This document shows, one piece after another, positions 1 to 5,864 of a stretch of DNA of 7,284 nucleotides (the first letter of the stretch is position 1; the number at the start of each line of letters is the position of its first letter). The stretch comes from Actinomycetales bacterium (GTDB taxonomy: Bacteria; Actinomycetota; Actinomycetes; Mycobacteriales; Mycobacteriaceae), in the NCBI GenBank assembly GCA_012838715.1, contig DUOR01000309.1, positions 1 through 7,284 of the forward strand, written 5' to 3'. The notes beneath the pieces are model-generated. The model worked only from the letters and a program-made list of their open reading frames with translations. It did not search any database and had not been told where the DNA came from. The translations under genes and the position numbers were made by a program.

Positions 1-353
1 CGCCGGTGCCTGCCAGCGCCCGCTCGCGCCCCAAAGGCAGTCCTTATGGTGCTCGCGGAATCGCCAGCTTCAGCCATTAGTGCATCTGGATACACCGCGA
101 CGAGTAGCAGATCTGACCACCTGCACGTTTACGGACGCGAAAATGCATCGGTGTATCCAGACGCACTAAGGCCCCCGCAGCCTCCGCGAGATCCACGAAA
201 CCAGCCCCCGCGAAACCGGGGATCGGACGCAGGCGGGCGCCGACCGGAGAAGCTGCACCCCAAAAGGCGCCGTCGCTCACCCCACCGGGCGCCACCCGCC
301 TGGTTCGTCGCGCCGACCGGCCGCCAAATTCGGCGCACCGCCCGCCACCTCAC
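1..353. other. Intergenic stretch left of the DUF6541-like gene, no convincing CDS
   Basis: I see no gene I can support here. A plus-strand frame is open from base 1 to a TAG at 355-357, but its translation is Arg/Pro-rich low complexity with no recognisable domain, as expected by chance in high-GC DNA. On the minus strand an ATG at 77-75 opens a frame to the window edge (25 codons, beginning MAEAGDSAST). It has no Shine-Dalgarno and cannot be identified, so it could be the N-terminus of the next gene or chance. The main content is the inverted repeat at 77-169. A short repeat CGAAACC occurs at 196-202 and 211-217. No intrinsic terminator with a T-run is evident downstream of the membrane-protein gene. 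Confidence 0.6.
77..169. repeat. 93-bp element with 21-bp near-perfect inverted repeats
   Basis: The left arm (77-97) contains TGCATCTGGATACACCG and the right arm (149-169) contains its complement CGGTGTATCCAGACGCA. They pair at 20 of 21 positions, the exception being A83 against G163. The arms enclose 51 bases (98-148), which include the palindrome CAGATCTG at 108-115. By hand count the element is 48/93 G+C (about 52%), clearly below the surrounding DNA. There is no T-run on either side, so it is not a standard intrinsic terminator, and no clear target-site duplication flanks it. It could be a MITE-like remnant, a paired binding site, or an RNA structure between transcription units. The pairing is seen directly; the role is unknown. 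Confidence 0.75.
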
Positions 354-2801
354 CTAGTTCGTCGGGACCGGGTCCTCGGGGCCGATGCCGTGGAGGTCGA
401 AGTCGGGGAGGTGGGCGTAGGGGTCGTCGTAGTCGTCGTCGCCCGGGGAGGCGAGGCCGGCTTCGCCGCGGGTGACCATCGGCGGCATGTCCTCGGGGGA
501 TTGGGCGCGCATTTCCTCGATGCGTTCGGCGTCGACCATCCAGTTCACCGCGTAGATGACCACTTCCTCGTCGCGGTACACGGGCGTCAGGCCGCGTGCC
601 CACCAGATGCCTTCGAGGAAGCGCTGGTTGATGCGCTGATCTTCCCAGAAGTACGGCGGCGACACGTAAATGAACGACACGTCGAGGTCGCGCAGGGCCA
701 CGTCGACGTCGTTGGCCGACTCGTCGAGCCAGGGCTGGCCCCAGCCGATCTTGTCGGCGTGCCAGTACACCATCGACGTCGCCGAGTACCGGTCCGCGTC
801 GGGCCACACGAAGTGGCGGAACACCGTGGGGATCTCCTCCAGCGGGTACATCCATGCGGAGCCCTCGTTGGGGTTGGTGAACACGCGGTGTTCCATCGCC
901 TCCGGCTGTTGCGCAAGCCATTCGAAGGCCCGGAGGTCGCGTTCGCTGATCACGCGGCCGTCGCGCACGTCGAGGTAGGTGAAGTCGTTGACGGGCGCCA
1001 TCCGGTGCACGGCGAAGGGGATGAACCCGGCGACGAGCGCCGCCGCGATGAGCAGCTGCACCACCGGCACGCGCGCCGCCGTCCGCGTGGAACCCTTCTC
1101 CGTACGGTTCGCCGTGCTTCCCGCCGCCGCCCGCGCGGAACCCTCGGGCACGTTCGCCGTGCTTCCCGACGCCGGCGCCGCGGAGCCCTCGGGCACGGTG
1201 GACGAGGCGGGTCGGGCGGAACCGGAGGGGGCGTCGTCGGCAAGCGGGGAACGCGTGGCGGCGGAAGATCCCGCGCCCTTCCGCGCGCGCAGGTACCCCG
1301 GCAAACCGAGCAGCAGGGCGATGCCGGCGCCGCCGGCGGCGGTGGTCAGGAGTGCGGTGGTCAGGATCAGGCGGTGCGGGGTGGCGTAGTGCAGGTCGTT
1401 GTACAGGTCCAGGATCCCCGTGCCGGGCAGGCCGAACGGATTCAGCGCGTGCGCGGTGAACACCACGGACAGCGCCCACGCCAGCAGCGGCCACGGGCGG
1501 CGCAGCAGCACCAGCACGAGCAGCAGGCCAATCAGGCCGGGGATGACCACGGCCCACACGGTGCCGAACGCCTCGGCGTGCCGGGTGAGCATGTTCACCG
1601 CGCGGTACCAGGCGTGGAAACGGTCGACGTCGACGGTGGCGGTCTCGGTGCGGATGTCCTCCGCCTGCGAGCTCGCCGACAGCCACTGCGGTACGAGGAA
1701 CACCGCCGCCGCGATGCCCGCGGCCGCCAGCAGGCCGACGTCCCGCAGCCGCGAGCGCACCGCCCCGAGCTCCGGGCGGGCCGGGCGCCACACGCGGCCC
1801 GCGATCCACCAGGCGAAGACGATCAGCAGCGTCGCCGGCACCGCCGACGGGTGCAGCTGCCCCAGGCCGATGAGCACCAGCGCCGCGCCGAAAATGCGGA
1901 CCGGCGCGTGCGGCACGGAGGTCAGCACGGCGAAGGCGATGCCGGTCATCGCGAGGCCCAGCAGGTAGGGCCACGCGCCGACGTACACGCCGATGGGCAT
2001 GAGCACGGGCACGGCGGTCGTCAGTACGGCGGCCAGCCCGGCGGCAATCGACGAGGTCCAGTCGGCGCGGTCGATGATGCGCCACGCCAGCGCGGCGGCG
2101 CCCAGCGGAATCAGCAGCGCCGGTGCGACCAGCCCGAGGATGTTCACCGTCGCGGCGACGCTCTGCCCGGAAATGTCCGCGTACAGCGCGCCCAGCCCGT
2201 GCCATGCGGCCGGGTAGTACATCGGTTCCCGGGTTTCGTAGTTCTGGATTTCACCCATCCGCGTCGACGACGCCATCCCCGTGTCGAGGATGTAGCGGAT
2301 CACCGACGCGTGCCAGTGCACGTCCCACGACTGCTGCACGGACTCCAGCTGGTGCGGGACGCGTTCGATGCGCGACAGGGCCGCCCATGCGAGCGACACG
2401 AACGCCGCAAGCACGCCACCGATCGCCGGCAGCGCCACCAGTGCGCGGTTCTTCCTGTTCCCGCTTTCCGACGGCCGCTCCCCCACGTCCCGGCCCGCGG
2501 CCGACGCATCGGCGGAGTCCGGGGTCTCGGCAGTGGCTGCCGGCGCGGCCGGCACCCGGGCGGGGGCGAACCTCCGCCAGACGAGGGCCACGAGAATGAG
2601 GGCCAGCCACACCAGCGCGGCCGTGATGAGCGAGTACCCGACATCGACCGCCCCCAGCAGCCACCCGGCCAGACCGGCGACGGCGAAGGTCACCGCGGGG
2701 CCCGACGCGAGCGCCCACCCCGCGCGCAGCCCACCGACCCAGCCCAGCAGGGCGCCGGGCAGGACGAGCAGGGCCACGAAAATGAGGACCGGCCAAATCA
2801 A
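354..2801 (-). CDS. Polytopic membrane protein, DUF6541-like, function unknown
   Basis: This is an 815-residue integral membrane protein. About 13-14 hydrophobic segments are visible, near residues 3-23, 30-50, 56-75, 120-141, 215-241, 250-294 (two), 299-338 (two), 353-372, 412-433, 436-456, 475-500 and 578-598. They are followed by a soluble C-terminal domain (about 600-815) ending in an acidic tail. The long loop after the fourth segment carries SWDVHWH (158-164), RYILDTG (169-175) and YYPAAWHGLGAL (195-206). From memory these match DUF6541 proteins, which resemble GT-C glycosyltransferases in layout; Asp160, His162 and His164 are candidate functional residues. Activity and substrate are not known. 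Two loops (about 81-118 and 510-576) are Pro/Ala/Ser low complexity; the second contains a 15-residue tandem repeat. The start is TTG, chosen because AGGAGG lies 9 bases upstream and the first membrane segment follows at once. It lies 72 bases after truA and is probably cotranscribed with it. The gene is certain, the family likely. Confidence 0.93.
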   Translation of the reverse strand: MIWPVLIFVALLVLPGALLGWVGGLRAGWALASGPAVTFAVAGLAGWLLGAVDVGYSLITAALVWLALILVALVWRRFAPARVPAAPAATAETPDSADASAAGRDVGERPSESGNRKNRALVALPAIGGVLAAFVSLAWAALSRIERVPHQLESVQQSWDVHWHASVIRYILDTGMASSTRMGEIQNYETREPMYYPAAWHGLGALYADISGQSVAATVNILGLVAPALLIPLGAAALAWRIIDRADWTSSIAAGLAAVLTTAVPVLMPIGVYVGAWPYLLGLAMTGIAFAVLTSVPHAPVRIFGAALVLIGLGQLHPSAVPATLLIVFAWWIAGRVWRPARPELGAVRSRLRDVGLLAAAGIAAAVFLVPQWLSASSQAEDIRTETATVDVDRFHAWYRAVNMLTRHAEAFGTVWAVVIPGLIGLLLVLVLLRRPWPLLAWALSVVFTAHALNPFGLPGTGILDLYNDLHYATPHRLILTTALLTTAAGGAGIALLLGLPGYLRARKGAGSSAATRSPLADDAPSGSARPASSTVPEGSAAPASGSTANVPEGSARAAAGSTANRTEKGSTRTAARVPVVQLLIAAALVAGFIPFAVHRMAPVNDFTYLDVRDGRVISERDLRAFEWLAQQPEAMEHRVFTNPNEGSAWMYPLEEIPTVFRHFVWPDADRYSATSMVYWHADKIGWGQPWLDESANDVDVALRDLDVSFIYVSPPYFWEDQRINQRFLEGIWWARGLTPVYRDEEVVIYAVNWMVDAERIEEMRAQSPEDMPPMVTRGEAGLASPGDDDYDDPYAHLPDFDLHGIGPEDPVPTN
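1107..1196 (-). repeat. 45-bp tandem repeat (two copies plus degenerate flanks) inside the membrane-protein gene
   Basis: The 17-base string GTTCGCCGTGCTTCCCG (plus strand) occurs at 1107-1123 and again at 1152-1168, a period of exactly 45 bases. In the protein this is VPEGSAAPASGSTAN (536-550) followed by VPEGSARAAAGSTAN (551-565). Degenerate partial copies flank it: APSGSARPASST (524-535) and RTEKGSTRTAA (566-576). The period is a multiple of three, so copy number can change without a frameshift. The repeat sits in a loop between the last two membrane segments and probably acts as a flexible linker. Confidence 0.85.
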
Positions 2802-2810
2802 GGTAATGCG

Positions 2811-2816
2811 CCTCCT
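2811..2816 (-). promoter_or_regulatory. Shine-Dalgarno AGGAGG that supports a TTG start
   Basis: The minus strand reads AGGAGG, then 9 bases (CGCATTACC), then TTG at 2801-2799. This near-consensus site fixes the unusual TTG as the start of the membrane-protein gene. No ATG or GTG just downstream would keep the whole first hydrophobic segment (from residue 3). Confidence 0.85.
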
Positions 2817-2830
2817 GGGTAGGGGGTCGG

Positions 2831-2855
2831 CGACGGAAACCGTCGAAACGGTCCC
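2831..2855 (-). other. Two mutually exclusive small stem-loops between truA and the membrane-protein gene
   Basis: In the minus-strand RNA one hairpin is ACCGT-TTCG-ACGGT (2852-2839), a 5-bp stem with a UUCG tetraloop that extends to 8 bp at 2836-2855 if two G-U pairs are allowed. The other is CGACGG-TTT-CCGTCG (2845-2831), six perfect pairs with a 3-base loop. They share bases and cannot form together. No T-run follows, so neither is an intrinsic terminator. They lie 15 bases or more upstream of the AGGAGG of the next gene and could affect mRNA stability or translation; this is inference. Confidence 0.4.
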
Positions 2856-2873
2856 TGGCTTCGGCCCTTTAGC

Positions 2874-3917
2874 TTAGGTGACGGGGCCTTCCGGATCGGC
2901 GGCGACGCCGCCATCACCGACGCCGTCCCCGACACCATCACCGACGGCACCGGTTGCGCCGTCCCCGACGCCATCGAAATAGGGGTTTCGCTCGGGGCAG
3001 CCCTTGCCCGCCGCGCGGTGCTCCTCGCCGGGGAGGACGCGGATGCCGCGGGTGGCGTCGGCGCGCGCCGCGAGGTCAGCGTCGTCGGGGTAATCGACCC
3101 CCGCCAGCGCCAGGCCCTTCGCCGGGGCGACCGGCACCAGCGGCGACCGCTCGCGTTCGTCGAGCAACCCCTCCGTGAAGTCCTTCGCGCGGCGGCCCTC
3201 CGCGGTGGCCACGCAACCGCCGACCAGGGAACGGACCATGGACCAGCAGAACGCGTCGGCGGTCACGCGGGCCTCGTACAGTTCGGGTTCCTCGGGCGTG
3301 GAGATGTCCCGCCACTCGAAGGCCTGCAGGTCACGGATGGTGGTCGCATTCGGGCGCGGCTTGCAGAACGCCGCGAAATCATGGAGCCCCAACAGCACCT
3401 CCGCCGAGGACCGGAGCAGTTCGAGGTCCAGCTTCTTCGGCCAGGACGCCGTGTCCCGGGCGCGCAGCGGCAACGGCCCCGCGTCCGCGGTGGTCAACCG
3501 GTACACGTAATGGCGGCGCAACGCGGAGAACCGGGCATCGAAACCGTCCGGGGCGGCGTCGCAACCGCGGATGCTGACGTCGTCGGGAAGCAGGCGGGCA
3601 AGGCGGCGCACCAGCCGACGGGGATCACCCGCGATGGAACGGGTGTCCAGTGACGCGCGCGGCACATCGACGTGGGCGACCTGCGCCAGCGCGTGGACGC
3701 CCGCGTCGGTGCGGCCGGCGACCGTCAGCCGGCAGGGCACGCGCAGCACCTTGCCCAGGGCATCCTCGAGGACGCCCTGCACCGTCCGCAGCTCCTGCCC
3801 GCCCTGCGCCGCCCAACCATGGAAATCGGTTCCGTCGTAGGCGATGTCGAGGCGAAGCCGAATGAGGTCGGTCTCGCCGGGGGTCGGGGCCTGGGTGTCC
3901 ACATCATCGTCACGCAC
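2874..3917 (-). CDS. truA: tRNA pseudouridine synthase A (TruA)
   Basis: TruA converts uridines 38-40 in the anticodon stem-loop of many tRNAs to pseudouridine in the cytoplasm. From the chosen GTG the protein has 347 residues. LRLDIAYDGTDFHGWA opens the catalytic fold (21-36). AGRTDAGVHA (67-76) holds the catalytic Asp71. FDARFSAL (126-133), the Tyr pair in HYVYRL (136-141) and the FCWSMVRSLVGG stretch are also typical. E. coli TruA has 270 residues; the excess is a short N-terminal leader and a C-terminal tail with GVGDG-type repeats (about 316-336). The frame stays open up to 4040, but that part is Arg/Trp-rich and abuts the terminator tail, so I place the start at GTG 3917. GTG 3902 (342 residues) is an alternative. 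Neither has a good Shine-Dalgarno; translation may be leaderless. A terminator separates it from rplQ. Identity is certain, the start only probable. Confidence 0.95.
   Translation of the reverse strand: MRDDDVDTQAPTPGETDLIRLRLDIAYDGTDFHGWAAQGGQELRTVQGVLEDALGKVLRVPCRLTVAGRTDAGVHALAQVAHVDVPRASLDTRSIAGDPRRLVRRLARLLPDDVSIRGCDAAPDGFDARFSALRRHYVYRLTTADAGPLPLRARDTASWPKKLDLELLRSSAEVLLGLHDFAAFCKPRPNATTIRDLQAFEWRDISTPEEPELYEARVTADAFCWSMVRSLVGGCVATAEGRRAKDFTEGLLDERERSPLVPVAPAKGLALAGVDYPDDADLAARADATRGIRVLPGEEHRAAGKGCPERNPYFDGVGDGATGAVGDGVGDGVGDGGVAADPEGPVT
2910..2972 (-). repeat. Imperfect 12-base repeats encoding the Gly-Val-Asp tail of TruA
   Basis: On the plus strand CCATCACCGACG occurs at 2911-2922 and 2935-2946, and CCGTCCCCGAC at 2923-2933 and 2959-2969, so the spacing falls in multiples of 12. 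The encoded tail repeats GVGD-like units (residues about 316-336). It lies beyond the TruA catalytic domain, is not part of the conserved fold, and is likely disordered. Confidence 0.7.
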
Positions 3918-3923
3918 GCCCCA

Positions 3924-3952
3924 ATGATCCCCGCCGAGGGGCGCGGGCACAA
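3924..3952 (-). promoter_or_regulatory. Possible truA promoter giving a leaderless mRNA
   Basis: On the minus strand TTGTGC (3952-3947), a 17-base spacer and GATCAT (3929-3924) resemble weak -35 and -10 boxes; the -10 matches TATAAT at 4 of 6 positions. Six bases separate the -10 from the GTG at 3917, so transcription could begin on the start codon. A promoter is expected here because a strong terminator follows rplQ, and leaderless starts are common in corynebacteria and mycobacteria. The match is weak. Confidence 0.25.
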
Positions 3953-4040
3953 ACCACCGCCGTCGGAAAGCGATGATGCGGGGCCGGGAGGAAGCGGGTG
4001 CCGTCGAAAAGCACCAACGGCCCGCACCGGCCCACCCCAC

Positions 4041-4091
4041 AAAGAAAGCGGCCCCGCGCCCTCCCGGAAACTCGGGTGGGTGCGGGGCCGC
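4041..4091 (-). terminator. Rho-independent terminator after rplQ
   Basis: In the minus-strand RNA the hairpin spans 4091-4048. The outer stem GCGGCCCCGC / GCGGGGCCGC is 10 perfect pairs. After an A/C mismatch come CCC/GGG, an A/A mismatch, and CCCG/CGGG closing a 6-base loop AGTTTC. TTTCTTT follows directly (4047-4041). It starts 23 bases past the rplQ stop and should end the ribosomal operon transcript. Some read-through into truA is possible. Confidence 0.93.
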
Positions 4092-4114
4092 CGAAGATGA
4101 GCGGGCCGAAAGGC

Positions 4115-4669
4115 CTACTTCTCCTCGGCCTCCTCGGCCGTGTCCTCGGCGTCGGCCTGCTCGGCCTCGACCTCGGCGTCGGCGTCGGTGGCCTCGTCGG
4201 CCTCAACCTCGGGCGCCTCATCGGCGTCGTCGGCGGCGTCCTCGGCCTTGGCCTCCTCGGCCTTCTTGGAGGCGGCGGCGCGGGTGGCGCGGGTCGCCTC
4301 GGCGGAGACGGTCTCCTCGGTGATCAGCTGGATCAGGGAGATGGGGGCGTTGTCGCCCTTGCGGTTACCCAGCTTGATGATGCGGGTGTAACCACCGTCG
4401 CGGTTGGCGAACTTCGGCGCGAGCTCGTCGAAGAGGTGCTGGACGACGTAGTTGTCGTTCAGCAGCTTCGCGGCGTTGCGGCGATCGTGGACGGTGCCGC
4501 CCTTGGCCTTGGTGATCAGCTTCTCCGCGTACGGGCGGAGCAGCTTGGCCTTGGTGTCGGTGGTCTTGATCTGGCCGTGCTCGAACAGCTGCTTCGCCAG
4601 GTTCGCCAGAATCTTCTTCTGGTGGGAAGCGGAACCGCCGAGACGGGCGCCCTTCTTGGGCTTGGGCAT
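4115..4669 (-). CDS. rplQ: 50S ribosomal protein L17
   Basis: L17 is a structural protein of the large ribosomal subunit, located near the peptide exit tunnel. The 184-residue product begins [19 protein letters not shown] and contains the conserved core with [15 protein letters not shown] (28-42), [10 protein letters not shown] (64-73) and [18 protein letters not shown] (92-109). The core ends near residue 120. The rest is an Ala/Glu/Asp tail: residues 137-184 hold 24 acidic residues of 48. E. coli L17 has 127 residues; longer acidic-tailed forms are known in actinobacteria. ATG is preceded by AGGAGA with a 5-base gap. It follows rpoA by 43 bases and is the last gene of the operon before the terminator. 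Confidence 0.98.
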   Translation of the reverse strand: MPKPKKGARLGGSASHQKKILANLAKQLFEHGQIKTTDTKAKLLRPYAEKLITKAKGGTVHDRRNAAKLLNDNYVVQHLFDELAPKFANRDGGYTRIIKLGNRKGDNAPISLIQLITEETVSAEATRATRAAASKKAEEAKAEDAADDADEAPEVEADEATDADAEVEAEQADAEDTAEEAEEK

Positions 4670-4712
4670 GGGATTCTCCTCGTGGTTTTAAAGTCGCGTG
4701 CGCTGTGAGGGG

Positions 4713-5729
4713 CTACTCGTCGTAGCCGGCCTCCGCGTCCTCGGTCCATTCGCCGGTCTCGGCGCTGTAACCCTCCACGGAGGAAGGGTCGAAGGTGTCC
4801 GGCGAATCCTTGAGCGACAGGCCCAGCTCGGCGAGCTTGACCTTCACCTCGTTGATGGACTTGTCGCCGAAGTTGCGGATATCCAGCAGATCCGACTCGG
4901 TGCGGGTGGCGAGCTCGCCGACGGTGTGGATCTCCTCGCGCTTCAGGCAGTTGTAGGAGCGCATGGAGAAGTCCAGGTCCTCGATGGGCATGGAGTAGGC
5001 GGCGATGTCCTCCGTCTGCTGCGGGGACGGGCCGATCTCGATGCCCTCGGCGGTCTCGTTCAGCTCACGGGCCAGGCCGAAGAGCTCCACGAGGGTCTTG
5101 CCGGCGGACGCCATGGCGTCGCGGGCGGTCATGGAGTTCTTGGTCTCCACGTCGATGATCAGCTTGTCGAAGTCGGTGCGCTGCTCGACGCGGGTGGCCT
5201 CGACCTTGTAGCTGACCTTCAGAACCGGGGAGTAGATCTGGTCGACCGGGATGCGGCCGATCTCGCCGCCGGAGTTCGGCTGGGCGGGAACGTAGCCGCG
5301 GCCACGCTCGACGACCATCTCCATGTCCAGTCGACCCGAATCGTTGAGGGTCGCGATGTGGTGATCCGGGTTGTGGATCTCCACGCCGGCCGGGCACTCG
5401 ACGTCGGCGGCGGTGACGGTTCCGCCACCCTCGCGACGCAGGTACACGGTGGCCGGCTCGTCGAAGTCCGAGCTCAGCACCAGGCCCTTGATGTTCAGGA
5501 TGATGTCGGAGACGTCTTCCTTGACACCGGGGATGGTGGTGAACTCGTGCAGCACACCGTCAATGCGGATGCTGGTGACCGCCGCGCCCGGGATGGACGA
5601 CAGCAGGGTGCGACGAAGCGAGTTGCCGAGGGTGTAGCCGAAGCCCGGCTCCAGCGGTTCGATGACGAACCGGGAGCGCGAGGCGTCGATGTAGTCCTCG
5701 GTCAGATTGGGGCGATGCGAGATGAGCAT
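4713..5729 (-). CDS. rpoA: DNA-directed RNA polymerase subunit alpha
   Basis: Alpha dimerises to start assembly of RNA polymerase, and its C-terminal domain contacts UP-element DNA and activators. The 338 residues show the N-terminal domain (1 to about 230) with [20 protein letters not shown] (21-40) and [20 protein letters not shown] (42-61), a linker (about 231-245), and the C-terminal domain (about 246-306). The latter has [17 protein letters not shown] (257-273) and [10 protein letters not shown] (286-295). Arg257, Asn260, Cys261, Gly288, Lys290 and Ser291 correspond to the E. coli DNA-binding '265 determinant'. An acidic tail (about 310-338) follows, as in related corynebacteria. ATG is preceded by AAGGAGG with a 10-base gap. 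The 135-base gap from rpsD is the largest within the operon and may carry regulation. Confidence 0.99.
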   Translation of the reverse strand: MLISHRPNLTEDYIDASRSRFVIEPLEPGFGYTLGNSLRRTLLSSIPGAAVTSIRIDGVLHEFTTIPGVKEDVSDIILNIKGLVLSSDFDEPATVYLRREGGGTVTAADVECPAGVEIHNPDHHIATLNDSGRLDMEMVVERGRGYVPAQPNSGGEIGRIPVDQIYSPVLKVSYKVEATRVEQRTDFDKLIIDVETKNSMTARDAMASAGKTLVELFGLARELNETAEGIEIGPSPQQTEDIAAYSMPIEDLDFSMRSYNCLKREEIHTVGELATRTESDLLDIRNFGDKSINEVKVKLAELGLSLKDSPDTFDPSSVEGYSAETGEWTEDAEAGYDE

Positions 5730-5758
5730 GCTGGTGGATCCTCCTTGTGGCGACCGCT

Positions 5759-5787
5759 ATTTGACGCCGTATGGAATGGGATGCGAA
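5759..5787 (-). promoter_or_regulatory. Weak candidate promoter upstream of rpoA
   Basis: On the minus strand TTCGCA (5787-5782), a 17-base spacer and TCAAAT (5764-5759) each match the -35 and -10 consensus at 4 of 6 positions. A start near 5752 would leave a leader of about 22 bases that still includes the AAGGAGG of rpoA. A match of this quality arises by chance fairly often. Confidence 0.2.
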
Positions 5788-5791
5788 GGGT

Positions 5792-5810
5792 GTCCGGGGC
5801 GTGCCCGGAC
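5792..5810 (-). other. Perfect 7-bp stem-loop in the rpsD-rpoA gap
   Basis: The sequence GTCCGGG, a 5-base loop and CCCGGAC form a perfect hairpin on either strand. It lies just upstream of the candidate rpoA promoter and has no T-run after it in the direction of transcription. It could be an operator-like palindrome, an RNA-processing signal or an attenuator. The structure is seen; the function is not known. Confidence 0.5.
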
Positions 5811-5829
5811 CTACCCGGGTAAACCGGTT

Positions 5830-5857
5830 GGCCGCCGCCGCTTTCCGACGGTCGGCC
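5830..5857 (-). other. Stem-loop immediately after rpsD
   Basis: In the minus-strand RNA GGCCG, a bulged A and CCGTCG pair with CGGCGG and CGGCC around a GAAAG loop. This gives 11 pairs with one G-U wobble, starting 7 bases past the rpsD stop. The bases after it (AACCGGTTTACCC) are not a proper T-run, so termination would be partial at best. It may protect the 3' end of the ribosomal-protein mRNA or reduce flow into rpoA. Confidence 0.5.
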
Positions 5858-5864
5858 GTTCGGC

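Noticed and set aside
1..77. Partial gene on the minus strand starting at ATG 77 and leaving the window
   Set aside because: Only 25 codons are visible, with no Shine-Dalgarno and no recognisable N-terminus. It remains possible but cannot be supported from this window.
77..169. Reading the inverted repeat as a rho-independent terminator for the membrane-protein gene
   Set aside because: The 51-base loop is long, and no T-run follows on the minus strand (the next bases are TGGCTGAAGC).
77..295. 72-codon minus-strand frame whose TAA overlaps an ATG (TAATG)
   Set aside because: The TAATG arrangement hints at coupled genes, but the frame starts at a GTG without a ribosome-binding site, runs through the inverted repeat, and its product resembles nothing I know.
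277..2205. 642-codon minus-strand frame overlapping the membrane-protein gene
   Set aside because: Arg/Ala/Gly-rich out-of-frame translation of the real gene with no recognisable features.
390..2822. 810-codon open frame on the plus strand opposite the membrane-protein gene
   Set aside because: It mirrors the minus-strand gene codon by codon. Its translation is rich in His, Arg, Gly and Gln with no domain, while the minus frame has membrane segments, a strong ribosome-binding site and a family motif. High-GC coding DNA often leaves such antisense frames open.
3918..4040. N-terminal extension of truA back to a GTG at 4040
   Set aside because: The extension is Trp/Arg/Pro-rich, not TruA-like, and begins directly at the T-tract of the rplQ terminator. 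TruA proteins normally start shortly before the LRLDIAYDG strand.
4118..4260. Tandem repeats such as CCTCGGCCTCCTCGGCC at the 3' end of rplQ
   Set aside because: Explained by the Glu/Ala/Asp-rich codons of the L17 tail; no regular period suggests a separate repeat element or CRISPR-like array.
4698..5822. 374-codon plus-strand frame opposite rpoA
   Set aside because: It is the complement of a certain rpoA; composition is Val/Asp/Gly/Leu-rich, typical of an antisense shadow.
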